Positions 12,001 to 24,584 of a stretch of 64,000 nt of DNA are shown here, piece by piece (positions within the stretch are counted from its first letter, which is position 1; every line of letters starts with the position of its first letter). The position numbers and the translations under genes are program-made. A model generated the notes under the pieces. That model had not been told where the DNA came from, made no database searches, and saw only the letters and a program-made list of their open reading frames with translations. The stretch is from Lactarius indigo (Eukaryota > Basidiomycota > Agaricomycetes > Russulales > Russulaceae). The stretch spans positions 310,001-374,000 of the forward strand of contig JAFKAC010000036.1 in NCBI GenBank assembly GCA_025766275.1, given 5' to 3'.

Positions 12001-12202
12001 CGTCCTTCCGCTGCACATCGGCGCGCCGACTCAGAGTACGTCCTCCTTGCAGTCTGATGCGTAAATTCTCCGTGCTGATGTTTGGTCGTTATTAGCTTAC
12101 GTCTACGCATTGGCCGAGCAAGGTACGTAGATTTCCGCGTCATGTCCAACGTGTTGCTGACGTGATATTATAGCTTCCGACATCATCAAGGGCGTCATCT
12201 GA
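9030..12202 (+). CDS. GMC-family FAD oxidoreductase (aryl-alcohol oxidase / choline dehydrogenase type), 604 aa, 25 exons
   Basis: I could splice 25 exons summing to 1815 nt (605 codons with stop), all with GT...AG ends. The protein has the FAD-binding GGGTAG at about residues 23-28, PQKHSNDTAFYWPRGKGLGG (GMC signature 1), EVILSAGALKTPQILEFSG (signature 2), NHPWSRGTV, and the C-terminal HTSGTCSMLPRNKGGVVDP with the likely catalytic His about 541 and a second conserved His about 580 (LPLHIGAPTQ). Family chemistry is FAD-dependent oxidation of an alcohol, often with H2O2 production. The substrate cannot be told: aryl alcohol, methanol, glucose and choline types share these motifs. No clear signal peptide is seen (MASNLLISVQDAVKREYDYIVVG), so the protein may be intracellular. 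Exon 2 is 8 nt (9163-9170) and exon 11 is 12 nt (10182-10193). The gene appears intact. Confidence 0.9.
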
Positions 12203-12933
12203 GCTGCGCCACGCTCGAGTTGCCACCATCACCAGCGGACGTTATTGTACTTTCTCATTCTCTTCTGGAACAGAGACGCTGCTGCCTGAAAAAGTGTGCT
12301 CACTGTGGATCCGCTCCGCGCCATCATAGTACAGTACAGGCCGACTCAGAGGGAGACTAGACAAGTGCTATTGGTGACGAGGCGCGTTGACCAACCCTCC
12401 GTCGCTTTTTTCCCACACCGGCCCAGACCCAAAATCACGAAAAGGTGGCTTATAATCTCAGCTCAGGTAGAACGGGTGGGGGGGGCCTTTTCAAAGAGCG
12501 CAAGAAGACAAGCAGGTAGATACAATTCGATCTGGGGCCAGGATTACCGGATAAGCGGCAGACGCGGCGGTAAGTTACTAACAGATGCACGTTTCTGTGG
12601 CGTTCCGTCCCGTCGCGGTATCCTCTCGAATGGTCCTGTTATTCCGGAAGCGCCACTGTTGGCGACTGCGACTGAGACAGCTGCTCCCGTCAAGCTTCCC
12701 GCGTGTATTCACCAAACTCATTTCCCAGTCGAGTTTGAGCACCAAGTTTCCAAAAGTGAGAAAATTGAAATGATTGGCGGAAGGTCTGGACACATGTGAA
12801 CTTCGAACGCGATTACGAGCCCGCGCAAGTGGTGTGAAGCTTGGGCGGTCACGTTCTCACCGTTGGGTTCGTCTACCGTGGTCCTTTGCCCAACGTGCAA
12901 ATAGAATCGCCTATAAGGTATCATTCACCACAA
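12203..12933. other. Intergenic between GMC gene and S53 pseudogene
   Basis: 3' region of the GMC gene followed by sequence with no recognisable gene. ORFs here have no family features. Confidence 0.5.
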
Positions 12934-14781
12934 CTATGAAACATTTTCTGTGCTTGGGGCACTTTTGTTCCTCCGTCGGTCATCAATTATTTCCTCTAGT
13001 TTATCACAGTCCCGAGACCTGTAAGCTATGTACCCAAGCGTCGAAAGTGGAGGGACACAAAGTCTGGAAAGGGGACGCACGGGATTCCATCCGACGACAG
13101 CAAAGGATTCATCAGTCTTACGACCCGGGTTTTGAGCCAGACTTATTGATATTGTTGAGGCCAGCGCGGCCTTTGTCGTATAGCCAAGGGTCGAGGAAGT
13201 CAAGCGGGGTGCTACCTTTCGAAACGAGGTGATCATTCAGATAAAGGCTGCCACGTTCTGTGCGTTGGCGGTTAGCTGGTTGCTCAAAGGAGCCAGGAGG
13301 AGGGAAAGACGCACGTGCGTCGAACCACTCGTGCAGCTGGACGTGTGTCCGAATTTCCCCCGGGGCACAAGCGATAACCCGATCGCCTACGCGGCGATGT
13401 CGGGGAATCCGCGGCCATCAGGAACGCACAAATTGGTCAGGTGAGGGCCGTGAATTAGTCGCTATACTTATCACTGAGGTTCTGAAGGAAGATGGGAACA
13501 GCGACCTCCAGGTATTCTGTGTGGCCAATTAGTTCGGAGAACTTGAAGCCGCGTCGTCGCCCGTTGTTCCGCCGACACTTATGACACACAGACCTATGGA
13601 ACGTACGGGAGTGTGGTAAGTGACTTATTTACTCCTATGGTTGTGCCTGCTTGCAAACAGCAATTAAAGGTGCCACACGTAGCCGCCATATGGCGTGCTG
13701 ATTGTCTACAGGACGCTGTCTTCATCGATCACGTAATCGAGCTGATCGTCCTTTCGCGATTGTGCCGTGCCACCTGTGCTGTAGTAGATGTGCGGTATCG
13801 GGTACGCCATAGCTTCCGGGTACTTGAATGCCGATGTTCGCCTCGAGGCTGGGCTTTGCTCGGATCGTACCTCCCACCGTTTTATCTGCGTCACAGTGAA
13901 TTTCGCGTCTTCCCCATCGGTACGATATTCCACCATGAAAGTCGATAGGTCCTGCGTGCGACGGTAGTACTGCCCTCCGTAACCTGCAATCCGAGTATGT
14001 TTCAGTCAGGAGCTCTGGGAATGTAACCCACCGCCGTATTGTACTGCGGGCGCAGGTACGACAGCGTAACATCCTCGCGGCTCGACAGCACTGCCTTCGC
14101 CTGTGCTTCAACTCCCGTGCTGGGGTGCATCTGCGGTCTCGTTCCCTCTGTGAGCGGAGAGCCAAAGTAAGTCGTCCAAACGATTGTTGGTATGTGCCCA
14201 TGCAGGCATCTAGGAGCGAGTAGCTGGTCGCGCGAAGAACCCCGCCGTTCGTCTTGACATGACGGTAGAGCCACACCGAAGATATCGTTGGCTTGGGACA
14301 CGGAAATCCTGATGACCTTCAGCCAGTTGCCACCAAGTGTCATCGAGATGGAGAAGGAACGCCCCAGTACTTAAGCTAGGAACTGACGAGCTCGAGGGTG
14401 TCCGGCTGAGGCACGACGACCTCAGCGACCTGTCCTTTGGATAGCCGTGCGCCATGGCCCATATCTGCCATAGGCAACGCACAGGTGGGTACACGCATGC
14501 AAAAATGGGCGTTGGAGACATATATTGGATGCCTTGGATTGCTGTCCTCGTACAGTGCATCGACCAAGGCGCTCTCGGGGTGGGACCTGAGAACGAAATA
14601 GAGGTCGATCGTAGTCTCCGTGTTCGGGTGGCACAAGCTCTTCTAGTTCTTCGGGACGGCACTCCATGTTTGCTTCACCCTCATTCCGTCCCAATATATG
14701 CAATGGGCGTCGCGAGGCTGCATAGGATTGGGGTTGCAAGGGCAGAAATCACAGAGGGGCAGACAAATAATTTAAACGCAT
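12934..14781 (-). pseudogene. S53 (sedolisin / tripeptidyl-peptidase type) protease, decayed copy
   Basis: Read on the minus strand, this aligns along its length with the intact S53 gene at 32652-34765. It has the start region (ATG at 14781), pro-domain pieces (TLGGNWLKV near 14340, TTYFGSPLTEG near 14170), EYRTDGEDA and MAYPIPHIYYSTGGT near 13930-13780, DGRGFPDIAA near 13420, and the C-terminal NPGRKTDESFAVVGWNPV and LEEIIDDR near 13120-12950. The frame is broken repeatedly: a stop replaces the codon after ELVSS near 14378, there is another stop just after DIAA, and conserved blocks fall in different frames. The SGTSA serine block is not recognisable in frame. It is therefore a non-functional paralogue. 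Confidence 0.85.
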
Positions 14782-15729
14782 GGTTACAGGAGGTCACCGA
14801 GATGGCGCGATAGAACGAGTCTATGCGGCCCTTTCGAGTCAAAAGGGCCAGAGGTTTCGTGGAAGCCGAAGCTCGTATTTCTATGATGTGTTGCTACCGG
14901 ACCCAGTGGCAGTGTTGTCAAAATAGAGGTACCGTAGACACGTATCTACGGATCACTCGACACAAAGATAGGTGCCTGCCACATTCGAAAACATTGACGT
15001 AGATTACTATCACGCGTGACGCATATAGTCCATCGAAAATGTATCCTATCGGTGCGTGAGGTGAAGTGCACGCCTGGAAAGTAATCTGCGGAGATGCGGT
15101 ATCGAGAATAGAAACATCTCGGGGCCCATCGTCACCCGGTTTGATTGTAGCGTCGTTGGGAAGTTCAGAACTGGGGGAGCTTGGACCGGGCCGGAATGCC
15201 GCGCCTAGGAGAACTCGTGGAGACGTAGTCGTACACCGATGCCCGAAGCGAGGGTAAAACTCGCTTAAGCTCCTGCACGCCTGCGGCGCGTCTTCAACTT
15301 CGTTCTCGGCCTTATGCACCACATGCATATATGTGCATTCAACCACTCCCAAAGTCCCCAGAAAGCGGTTCAGTTGCTAGGCACCCAGTGTGACGGCTGC
15401 AGTCATCGGCGCAAGCGTCGGCGTATGCATTGGTACCCTTGTTGGTACCCGGCCGTACGCCACAGATTAGCTATCTGAGTCCTCCATAACGAACACAACC
15501 AAAGTAGAAACGGGTCACTCGATCACTCTTCACACCAGCGCAGGTGTATGTTCCAGGACCTGTTGCGCGTGGTCCTACTCTAGCAAGAACTTTTCGGTGC
15601 CAGTATCGCGTATTATGCCATGGTGGGTCACGGTGACGGAAGTTTGGCGCAGTATGGTCACGGTAGTGTTGCTGGGGACATTGCGTTGATCTGTGTCTGG
15701 GACAGCAGCACGAGTGACCATGCAAAGAC
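14782..15729. other. Intergenic, no gene recognised
   Basis: ORFs up to 144 codons occur (14918-15352, minus) but lack recognisable motifs, and I could not join them to flanking exons. Confidence 0.5.
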
Positions 15730-16327
15730 GTGGCATCAGCCACAATAACCCCCAAACCTAATCGAACAAGATCGTATTTTATGCGGGGTGGCGCATGCAC
15801 ATCTCATCCAAGGCGCGTGATTGAACGCCAGGTACGTTCGCACGATTTCCACAAGGTAAGTTATGGTTTGGGGCATCGCACGACGGCACGTCCGCATCAA
15901 GCGAGGTCAGCACCAGCACCTGCACCAGCACCAGCACCACCAATACATCGGACACTGAGTAAGTTCTAACTCCCGATTTTAACCTATTCCTTTAGGTGTG
16001 GCTGCCCCACTCTTCCGACCCCTATTACGGATTGTGGCACCAGAGTACTTCTCTGCTTCTAGTATCATCAATATTCCCCCTACAAGTCTGTCGCATTTGG
16101 CTTATCGCCTTCTTAATACCACTAGTTGGGCAATAGGCGGATATTGGGTTGGCGCCCAATATGGTTCTTCTGCATGCTGGCGAGTTGATTTCCTCCTTAA
16201 CCTTAGGTCCCCGACCTCACCAGAATTTTTTCTGAACCCGGAAATCAACACATTCACATTCGCCAGCATGCGTACCAACGAGTACTTAAACGAGTGCACC
16301 TGTGACAGTCCGAGTCAGTGCGTGTAG
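15730..16327 (+). CDS. Doubtful two-exon hypothetical gene
   Basis: An ORF from ATG 15730 ends in an Ala-Pro repeat (APAPAPAPAPP, about 15905-15942). GTAAGT at 15959 and TTTAG before 15996 could define a very short intron (about 38 nt) that joins it in frame to the 16327-ending ORF (PLFRPLLRIVAPEYFS...). Nothing in either part resembles a known family, and the second part overlaps an inverted-repeat structure (16172-16271). It could equally be non-coding. Confidence 0.15.
16172..16271. repeat. Imperfect inverted repeat (possible hairpin or small TIR relic)
   Basis: GCATGCTGGCG (16172-16182) with GTTGATTTCC (16184-16193) is mirrored by GGAAATCAAC (16240-16249) with CGCCAGCATGC (16261-16271). 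The right arm carries an 11-nt insertion between the two blocks. Just to the left, ATTGGGTTGGCGCCCAAT is also palindromic. No flanking duplication was identified. Confidence 0.45.
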
Positions 16328-17289
16328 ATACCATATAGACCCTCCACATGTACGCATTTACCTTCATTTGAATGGATGCATGAACCCTATTTAGTATCCC
16401 TGATTCCATGAAGTACGGAGACATTGATTCTTCTCAGACCTCGTTCGCTTCGAGCAATCTTCAAGCGACGAGCGTGGGACAATTTCAGAGACTGGCCCAA
16501 GCGTGTCCGAATTGAATTCGCCGCAACTGCACTGTACATGACGTAAGCGAGAACGAGGCATGTGGAAGCCTCACCATTCTCGTCTGAGTCACCATTACCA
16601 CCTGAAGTTTGCTGCCCAGAAGCAGGAACGAACTTCCTTCAGTGGAACACTGTGTCGGCTGCATAAGGCGACCAGTAGGTGAGATGGTCTCTGTACTGTT
16701 TTATCTAATCGGCCATCTGTTCAGGTTTGCGCCAGTGGTGTATCCCTGGCGCCCTCGCAATTGACCCCGTAACCACTCAGGCTGGGCGCAGACAGCACCA
16801 TCTATAGATCTGCCAAGCCACTGATGCTACAGTAAATGGCGGGCGTAATCACGGGCATAAGAATCTTTCCCACCACCACCACCACCATGAAAGATAACGT
16901 GGCGTCCCTGCGCCAGCCTGAGGCAGCGGTTATGCCTTTTTACGGTTATTCGCTCGTCCAGATGGCATGCTGGCACTTCTTCGCGAAGCTGTATGACGGG
17001 CCAGCAGTAACTCTGTGTCCTCCACTCTAGGTATGAAGGTCTGATTGAATGGGCCAGATGACTGCCGTCATTTCATTCTGCTTGTGTCTGCAATCGAGAG
17101 CATTTTCATGGCCTCGCCTCTTCAGGAGGCATCTTACACGCTTAGGTTGCATTTTCTTGTCCTCCTTCCCCCCGCCTGTCACTGGGGTCTCTGGTGCATA
17201 AATACGCTGCTGTTTCTGCGAGAAGCTGCAGTCAGTCTTCAGTGACCCCTCCCCCCGTAATACCCGTACTATCACCTCTCCACATAGCT
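16328..17289. other. Intergenic upstream of GH16 gene
   Basis: No gene supported. Contains a short CCACCACCACCACCA run near 16873 and the GH16 promoter at the right end. Confidence 0.5.
17197..17204 (+). promoter_or_regulatory. TATA-like element upstream of GH16
   Basis: CATAAATA lies about 90 nt before the ATG at 17290. Sequence match and position only. Confidence 0.4.
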
Positions 17290-18841
17290 ATGAAGACAAT
17301 TGCGCCCATCTTCTTCCTCTTTTTTCTGGCACCACAGACATTAGCACGGATGTACTCTGTCGCAGACACCTACCAGGGGGCTAACTTCTTCAACACGTTC
17401 CAATTCTTCACTGGGGCAGACCCTACGCACGGGCGGGTGCACGTATCTTCTCCCTTTCGTTCTCTGTGCTCCTTGATGATCCTTCTCTTCCAAAAGTAAC
17501 TATGTTTCGAGCGGCGATGCTAAGAGCAAAGGCTTGGCCACCGTGTCTGGGGGGAACTTCATCATCCGCGCGGACCACACAACGCACCTGGACCCTAGTG
17601 GCCCCGGACGCAATTCCGTCAGAATCACGTCCAACAAGCAGTACGACACGCATGTCACCATGTAAGATGCCCCCCACCGCCACCGACCTAACAACGGTAT
17701 GTAGACGCCGAGGCTGAACGTCATTTTTTTCTCCGCAGCTACAATGTCGTGCATATGCCACAAGGCTGCGGGTGCGTGATGGGCGTTTGCTCCATCTTAC
17801 TCACGCTTAAACGCGACTCGCTGCAGGACTTGGCCCGCCATATGGGAGAATGGAGCCAATTGGCCGGCAGGGGTACTACCGCTCCGGAATTCTCTTGGCA
17901 TTTGGGCCAGCTGGCTTGGCTAACGCATCTTTCTCCGAAAAGGGCGAGATCGACATTGTCGAAGGCGTGAACGACCAAGGTTCGAACCTCGTCACGTTGC
18001 ACACCACACCCGGTACGCACTTTTTACTTTGCGAGGCGTGCGTCCTCGAGGGACTCAATCGCAGAACAGGTTGTACCATGCCGGCATCACGTGCTATGAC
18101 AGGGTGAGAGTCGTGATAAAAAATTGGCGCCGGAATATAATGTGAAGGACTGACTGGCGCCCGAACCCCAATACAGCTCGCACACGGGGCTCGACTGCAA
18201 CACGGCAGCGAATGGTAACGCGGGCTGTGGAGCCCATGTCACTGATGGTAACAGCTACGGACCCTCGTTCAATGCGAACGGTGGAGGATGGTGAGTTCTC
18301 CCCACCCCTAAGATATTCCTGCAAACCAACTCAGGAGCGATTACAGGTATGCACTAGAACGCACGAACAGCTTCATCAAAGTATGGTTCTGGGGCCGGGG
18401 TAGCGGTTCCACGCCAGCTGAAGTGGCGAACGGCGCGGGCTCTATCAATACGGATAACTGGGTGCGCCGAATGTTTTTTTGTTGGGGACGTTTTGACTCA
18501 CTCTATCACAAAAAGGGCACACCAGATGCGTACTTCCCGAACGCACAATGTGACATTGGGGCGCACTTCGGGCCAGCAAGCATTATCATCAACATCGACC
18601 TATGTGAGTGGCTCCGCATGGCCCCATGCAGTCTCCCCCCCATGGTAACAATCACCTAGGTGGTGACTGGGCCGGGAACGTCTATTCTTCGTCCGGGTGC
18701 CCTGGATCGTGTGTCGGTGAGTTCCCCTTCCAGATTTATTAAGAGCTCTTTTGTCTAAGAAACGTAGACTTCGTCAACAATAATCCTGGCGCTTTCAGTG
18801 GCGCATATTTCGAGCTCTCTTGGGTTAAAGTTTACCAGTGA
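17290..18841 (+). CDS. Secreted glycoside hydrolase family 16 (laminarinase-like endo-beta-glucanase), 314 aa, 11 exons
   Basis: The spliced exons sum to 945 nt. The N-terminus is a signal peptide (MKTIAPIFFLFFLAPQTLA). The catalytic motif GEIDIVEG gives nucleophile E133, D135 and acid/base E138. Other GH16 landmarks are GTWPAIWENGANWPAG, VTLHTTPGCTMPAS, a cysteine-rich loop (GLDCNTAANGNAGCGAHV), VWFWGRGSGSTPAEV and the end YFELSWVKVYQ. Fungal proteins of this subtype cut beta-1,3(4)-glucans, outside the cell or in the wall. Intron 1 keeps the frame only with a GC donor (GGGT|GCACGT at 17439), giving HGRVNYVSSG; either GT choice nearby produces an immediate stop. Length matches the family and no disabling change is seen. 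Confidence 0.93.
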
Positions 18842-19967
18842 GAGAACCTGAGTTATTTGATATTTACTGCGCTGGCCGCTCCAGTTTGAAAGGGATCCTC
18901 GTGAGTAGGGGGTGGGGTCTAGGCGACGTTTCAGACTCTCGTTTAGGGTCTCGTGCGCTGTATGATCGCTGAGTGTTAAATTAAAACGAAACAATGTATG
19001 GACGAGGATACGCAGCGAAGATTCTAGAGTTTCCTGATTTCGCATGTCAGAGGAGAGAAGTCGGCAATGGATGTTCGCAATGGGAAAGACCCGCATTAAC
19101 TTACTTGCGGCGGGATCCGAGTCGCATTCATTAATTGGGGGGCCCGGTGTGACAAACGATTTTCTGAAATGGAACTCGGCTCGTGGCCACCGCACAGCCC
19201 GGGCCTGTGGTGGCTACAACGTGCAGGCACGCTCCAAAGGAAGAAGGGATACCCGGAAAAGCACAGCAGGAACAAGCCACCCGCTGTAGCCGGTCTCCAA
19301 GCCATGAGGCAGTTAAAGGATGTGCTATGTGAGGACGTAGCTAGTTAGCTGACAGGGAACAAAGATACAGGAACAAATGACACCGACTGTGGTTAGCACG
19401 GGTATGACAATTGGACGGGCGTTGTTGGACCGATAACAGGCGTGATGGATATGCCCATAGAATTCTGTTGTGAGGTGCGTTTTCCAGCCTCGGTTCATAT
19501 GGACTGAGCACGCGGTCCCCGGTCGGTGCAGTTCGTGAACAGCCCGGGTGTGCCAATGGGTGACTAAGCATTCAGCTGGCCCTCAAGCCCTCCCAAAACC
19601 CTTTTTTTTATAAACATTCTTTCTGTCTTTGTTCTTGTTCTTTTTCCTTTGCAACCGTCACATCCTTTTCACTCCTGCGTTCTTTTTTTTTACGCGTCAG
19701 GACCGGTCCAAGCGATGGCGTCAAGGTGTGATATATGATATATATGCTGTGACCGCCTCGAGGCAAATTTCCTTACCTGGTGGACTGCAACCTCGTTGCC
19801 TTCGGCCATCTTCATCTTGTCTTGTGTAACGCAAGCCACGTTGGAAACGCGCGTTTGCCATTCTCGTGCGTACTTCAATTCACACCCGACTCCGCTTCTA
19901 TCTTTTGCCTCTCCATAGTCCTCCCCCGCTCCCTTTCCTTCCACCACCACTTACGCACTCTCCTCCC
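18842..19967. other. Intergenic; T-rich tracts near 19590-19700
   Basis: 3' flank of GH16 and a long promoter/leader region of the next gene. Poly-T and CT-rich stretches occur at 19600-19700 and 19900-19965. No gene recognised. Confidence 0.55.
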
Positions 19968-22900
19968 ATGTCGACGCAATCGCCCCCTCTTATTAGAATG
20001 CCCACAAACGTTCCGTCACAAGGTATGTGCCACTTCTTTGCCACTCATTATGGATCGATGGTGCACCGGGACATGTCGTGTGTCCTCGTCTCGTAGTCTC
20101 CATTTCATTCATCTCCTTCCTACAACCGGCACGATCCTCTACCACGCCTTTCAATTTCCGTTCGCTGCACAGACCATCTCTTTTTCCCATGTTGTCTTTT
20201 TTTTTTCTCAGTTGTGGGCACGCCCGTGTTGTCTTGGTGCTTCTTCCCAGTCGTGGACTGTCAATTTCTTCCCTTGTGCCACTTCAAATCACCTTCGTGA
20301 TCATGTGCTGATCCCTCCTTTTCGTTCAGGGCTGAGCTCTTCTCCCCGTGAAAATTCTCCATCACCCACGTTCCGTGAACGTCAGAGGGCCGCCGCCCGT
20401 GGCCAATCGACTTCTTCTTTCCAGGGTTCATATAACGGACAGGCTAGTCCCACGGCTTCTACCACATCGTTTCATCAGAGGCGCTCCCCTCCGCTTGCCG
20501 CGCAAACTGTGCCTGGACAGATCCGCCGCGCCACCTCTCCCTTATACCATAGTACCAGCCGGGATGGTAGCCCGGAACCTCCCCCAGCTCCCATCCATAC
20601 CGCGAGTCAACAAAGTATCCTCCATCAAATGACTCCGCAGCAGCAAGCCCACTCTCGTAGTCAATCCGACCTCATGCAACATAGCACCAACCAGATGACC
20701 CCGGCCATGGGCTTTGCACGACCAGTAGCACGTACCGCTCAACCACAGTTCATGACCCGGGAACCCTTCCAAATGACTCCTGAGCTGATCGCGGAAATCG
20801 ACCAAGCCCATTCCATGGGCGTGGGTGCGGGCATGGCGGGAGTGGCATATGCTGGAGGGGCAACTTCAGGCCCTGTCTCTAGGTCTAATCAGCTTGAATC
20901 CAGCTCTCTCCCTAAGGAATCCACTCTCGAGCGTGCCCGTAGCGGAGAGCGTCCGAGCCCCCGTGAGTTGGGAGGAGGGCCCGCTCTGCAGCGTCGCGAT
21001 ACTACTTCCTCACGTGACAAGGATCGCGAAACCTGGGAGCTTCACCGGCGCGGGAGCATGAAGCGTGATCACCCGCCAGGGATTCCCACTCAGCAGCCCT
21101 CTCCGAAACTCGAAGTCCCACGCACAGAGTCTCCAAAGTACCTTCCTTCGCTCAGCGCCTCCAACGATCACACTGGTTCTTACAACCCCGGCGATCGCGA
21201 ACTTCGATCAGCCCAGGCTGCAGCCCTTCCACCGAGCCCTCCCGCCCCCCGTCAGAATGTGCCATATACGGAACCACTACGCTCGACGCCTCCTTCGGTA
21301 GCTAAGCTCGCCACACAGTCGCCAACCGGCCTGTCTGTTAAGGCACGGACTCCCGATAAATCCCTTCCGGTCCAAGAGGAACCCGAAGAGGACGGCGCTT
21401 ATGAACAGAATGATAATCAGGAGCAAGAGCGCGACCGATGGACCCCTGGCGGGAGTGAGTATGGGCGGCCCGCCCATCGGCACGAACAGGAAGTACGTGA
21501 CTCAGGGCGCCAGCATCACACTACTTCGTCTCCTACACCCTCATCGGATCTTCTTCCCGAAGGGTATGACTCCCGTTACGATACGCGCCACGAGCGCAAT
21601 GGCCGTGAAAATCATGTCCAAGTCCAGCGAAAGAACTCGGACGAAGCGAAGCAGAAGCACGACGGCGATGATGAGGAGCGTGTGCAAAATTCTGGTCGCA
21701 CTCAGTCCCAGGACGAGGAGAGTTACACACCACGGTCGCCATCCGCGAGCTTGCCTCATGAACGCAGCTTTGGGACGCGTGATTCACCTGTCCATCCACA
21801 ACAGCAGCAACAGCAACAACAACAACAACAACATCAGCAGCAGCAGCAGCAGCAGCATGCTCAACGACACCAAGCCCACGTCCCGCGTATTCGGAGCCGA
21901 AACGGCGCCATGGACGGACTTGGCCTGCGCACATTCGATGCAGCGAGCTTTGAGAACACGCTAGAACAGCTCATATCGCACGCACCTGAACAGAATCACC
22001 GATCATATTCAACTACGCAGCTTAACTCTCCCCGTCACATTACTTCGCCTCACCAAATACATTCGCCAAGTCATGAGGAGCACGACCATTTCTTGGATGA
22101 TCCTGCAGCAGCATACTATCACGGTTACCCTCACTCTCCTATGGCTACACACTCTCGCCCAGGTGCACCTATTCCACCCACTCCTCACAGTCACACAGCC
22201 GCGCCATCCCCTTCGCCTCTGATCTCAGGAATGGGCCGCGCAAATGGCATGAAGCCCGTTCTTCCACCTTATAGCCCTGCTCCGCCGGTGGGCTCCCCGT
22301 ATCCGTATCCGTTTGGACACATACGTCGCCCGCAGAGCTATACTGGCTCATACAACGGAACTGTGGATCTTTCGCAGATGGATCCCAACGTCGTCCGTGA
22401 ACAGCTTGCTCTACAGATGCAGATATATGCGCTTAACAATGGGGGTATGGTTTCTGACTCGACGCTCTCTCCATCATCGACGCCATTCCCGGGGCCGCAA
22501 TACAACCCTTGGACGTACCTACAGACGAGCAACGCGTTTGGCACGAGACGTGGGGGGATGGCAGACTCAACGGCGAGCATGCGTTCGAGCCCGAGTCACC
22601 AGCCTGTCCCGTTACCTCCTCTTAGTCGAGGAAATCGTGGACTGCGCCACCGCGAGCGTTCCCAGGACTTGCGCCGGCGGGCGAAGGTTCGTCCGCCGCC
22701 GCGTGTCGAGAGTACACAGCCACGGGACACGAGTCCCGAATTGTCATCGGGTGAGGAGACAGCTGGTGAATCCACCAAGGTGGGCGAGCAGTCTGAGCCG
22801 CAGCGTTTTGCGCCTCGGCCGGCGCGCTGGGACGAAAGTGCAGACGACGAGGACGAGGCGGACGCAGATGATGGGGAGTGGATTGATGAGGACGTAGGAA

Positions 22901-23560
22901 TCGAAGGTGGTGTCGCAGATGACTTGCTGCAGCTCGAATTCCATACCGACTATGTTGGCAATCCTGAGAAGCGTCGCCGAAGGTGGAAGCTCCGCTGGGA
23001 AGCCTTACTTCGTGCTGTAAGTCGCAGTTCGCCACCTCCCCGTGATCATTTAGGCAGGTCTGACCCCGTTACTGGGCTTTTTTTGATGCCGCACGTAGTT
23101 CCATGCACTCGATCGCGAGACGGACACCACCCTCGTGTTACTCGCCGCGCCTTCCCACACGGGCAAGCTCCATTCCGTAGCGTCGCGCGCCGTCCGCCGC
23201 GACAACTCCCTCATCGAGTCGCCCGACATGATGAACATCCGCTCCGCCTTTGCAGAAATGGCCGCGCGCCGCCGCGCATCGCGTTCCTCGTCGCTCCTCG
23301 AGCAGCTCTCGCGCGCATCGTCGTCGTCCCGCGATGGATCACCCTCGAGCAGCAGCGACGCGCGCGAGGAAGACCTCCGTCGCGCGCTCGACACAGCCAT
23401 TGGGAGCTTGCACGCCCTCGGGAGCCTCTATGAACGACGGGAGATGCGCTGGATCGAGGAGAAGCACAGGCTTGACGAGGATAAGGAGAAAGTCCAGCTG
23501 TTACTCAAACAGGTGCTCGGCGTCGGCGTCGTCGGCAATCTCGTCGACACGGCGCTATAG
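19968..23560 (+). CDS. Large disordered polyglutamine protein with conserved acidic/basic C-terminal region, 1067 aa
   Basis: Three exons: 19968-20022, 20330-23016, 23099-23560 (3204 nt). The first intron (307 nt) is unusually long for this window. Most of the protein is low-complexity Ser/Pro/Gln/Arg, with a Q/H tract at about 21796-21870. The last 200 residues look structured: an acidic block (SADDEDEADADDGEW), LQLEFHTDYVGNPEKRRRRW, WKLRWEALLRAFHALDRETD and a predicted helix (YERREMRWIEEKHRLDEDKEK) near the end. This C-terminus resembles conserved fungal hypothetical proteins, but I cannot name a family. The longer open frame beginning at 19780 runs through intron 1 and is not the start I favour. 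Confidence 0.8.
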
Positions 23561-24584
23561 GGCGTACCTGACCCGTATAGACTTTTTTGCCTTTCTACTT
23601 TTTTCCTTTTGTCCTTTTTTTTTTTTTGGTCTCGCTATGTCACGACTTGGTGTTGCTAGATTTGTCTGCATTGCTAGCTAACCTTCATGCATGTATCATG
23701 TACTTGAAACAAACGACCCCGTCACGAAATGTAAAAAAAAAACTCTCACGAACGAATATGCTGCTGCTGCTGCTGCTGATCCGGAAAGTTCCATTTTCGG
23801 GTGATTATCGATAATCGCACGCCAAAAAGCCGGAAAGGATCGACAACTATCATAGTCAACTCTCGGCATGTACGGTAGTGCCTCTCGTCATTTGATACGC
23901 GTTGCATGGTGACTTGTACGAAATCGAGATGCCATGTGTCCATCCTTCTCGGCCCTATCGATAACTCACTCTGATTCAATCTTAAAAACACTGCTGGGCA
24001 GCAATGTCAAGGCCACAGATTATGTTCCTCACAACTTGCAACCGACTCGAACGACGGAGCACGTATCCTTCAAATCGACCGTGATCGTGCCGATAGTGGC
24101 CAGTTCTAGTTGGTGCGTCGTCTTAGAAGCTGCAGTTTTTATCGTTGATTTTTTTGACCGTAATCCAGGCCCTTTTTACCCGATGTGAGGTGTAAGGCCG
24201 ACAATCGAATAGAGAAATCGCTCGGGTTAGGCAACACGTGTTCTCTGCACGTTTGAACCTACGTTTTACTGGGAAGTGCCAGCTTGCGGAGAATAATAAT
24301 ACGTAGTTCTACACACTGATCGTCAGCGCAAACAGACAGGAAAGGATAACTAGCATCTCCACGACCATTCTTCTGGCTCTATACAGTGCTACGTAACTAG
24401 GTACAAAGCATCGCAAGGCCGTTATGCTCTCTCCACCGTGGTACTAAACCCCAATTTGACGATTAACTGTCACTACTCCCCGTAAGTTGAGGGTTTCTGC
24501 CAATTGTACGGGTATCAGGTCTACATTCGAGTTATTGAAAGGCAATTGTAGGTAATGCTCGCCGCAAAATGCACCTGAGTTGGT
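23561..24584. other. Intergenic; short CTG repeat
   Basis: A poly-T-rich 3' flank (23585-23630) and a CTG/CTGCTG microsatellite (23761-23778). No gene recognised. Confidence 0.6.

Noticed and set aside
9030..12202. GMC gene as a pseudogene, because no long ORF exists
   Set aside because: A 25-exon splice model restores every motif and sums to a whole number of codons.
12934..14781. Active S53 protease on the minus strand
   Set aside because: Stops and frame changes between conserved blocks that introns cannot explain.
15898..15942. CACCAG-type tract as a CRISPR or satellite array
   Set aside because: Short, imperfect microsatellite; no spacers; eukaryotic context.
17975..17990. GGTTCGAACCTCG as a tRNA T-arm
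   Set aside because: Lies inside a GH16 exon (coding QGSNLV); no acceptor stem or other arms.
19780..19967. Upstream ATG that would extend the polyglutamine protein to a 1217-codon frame
   Set aside because: That frame reads through intron 1 (20023-20329). The ATG at 19968 splices in frame and has a normal pyrimidine-rich leader.
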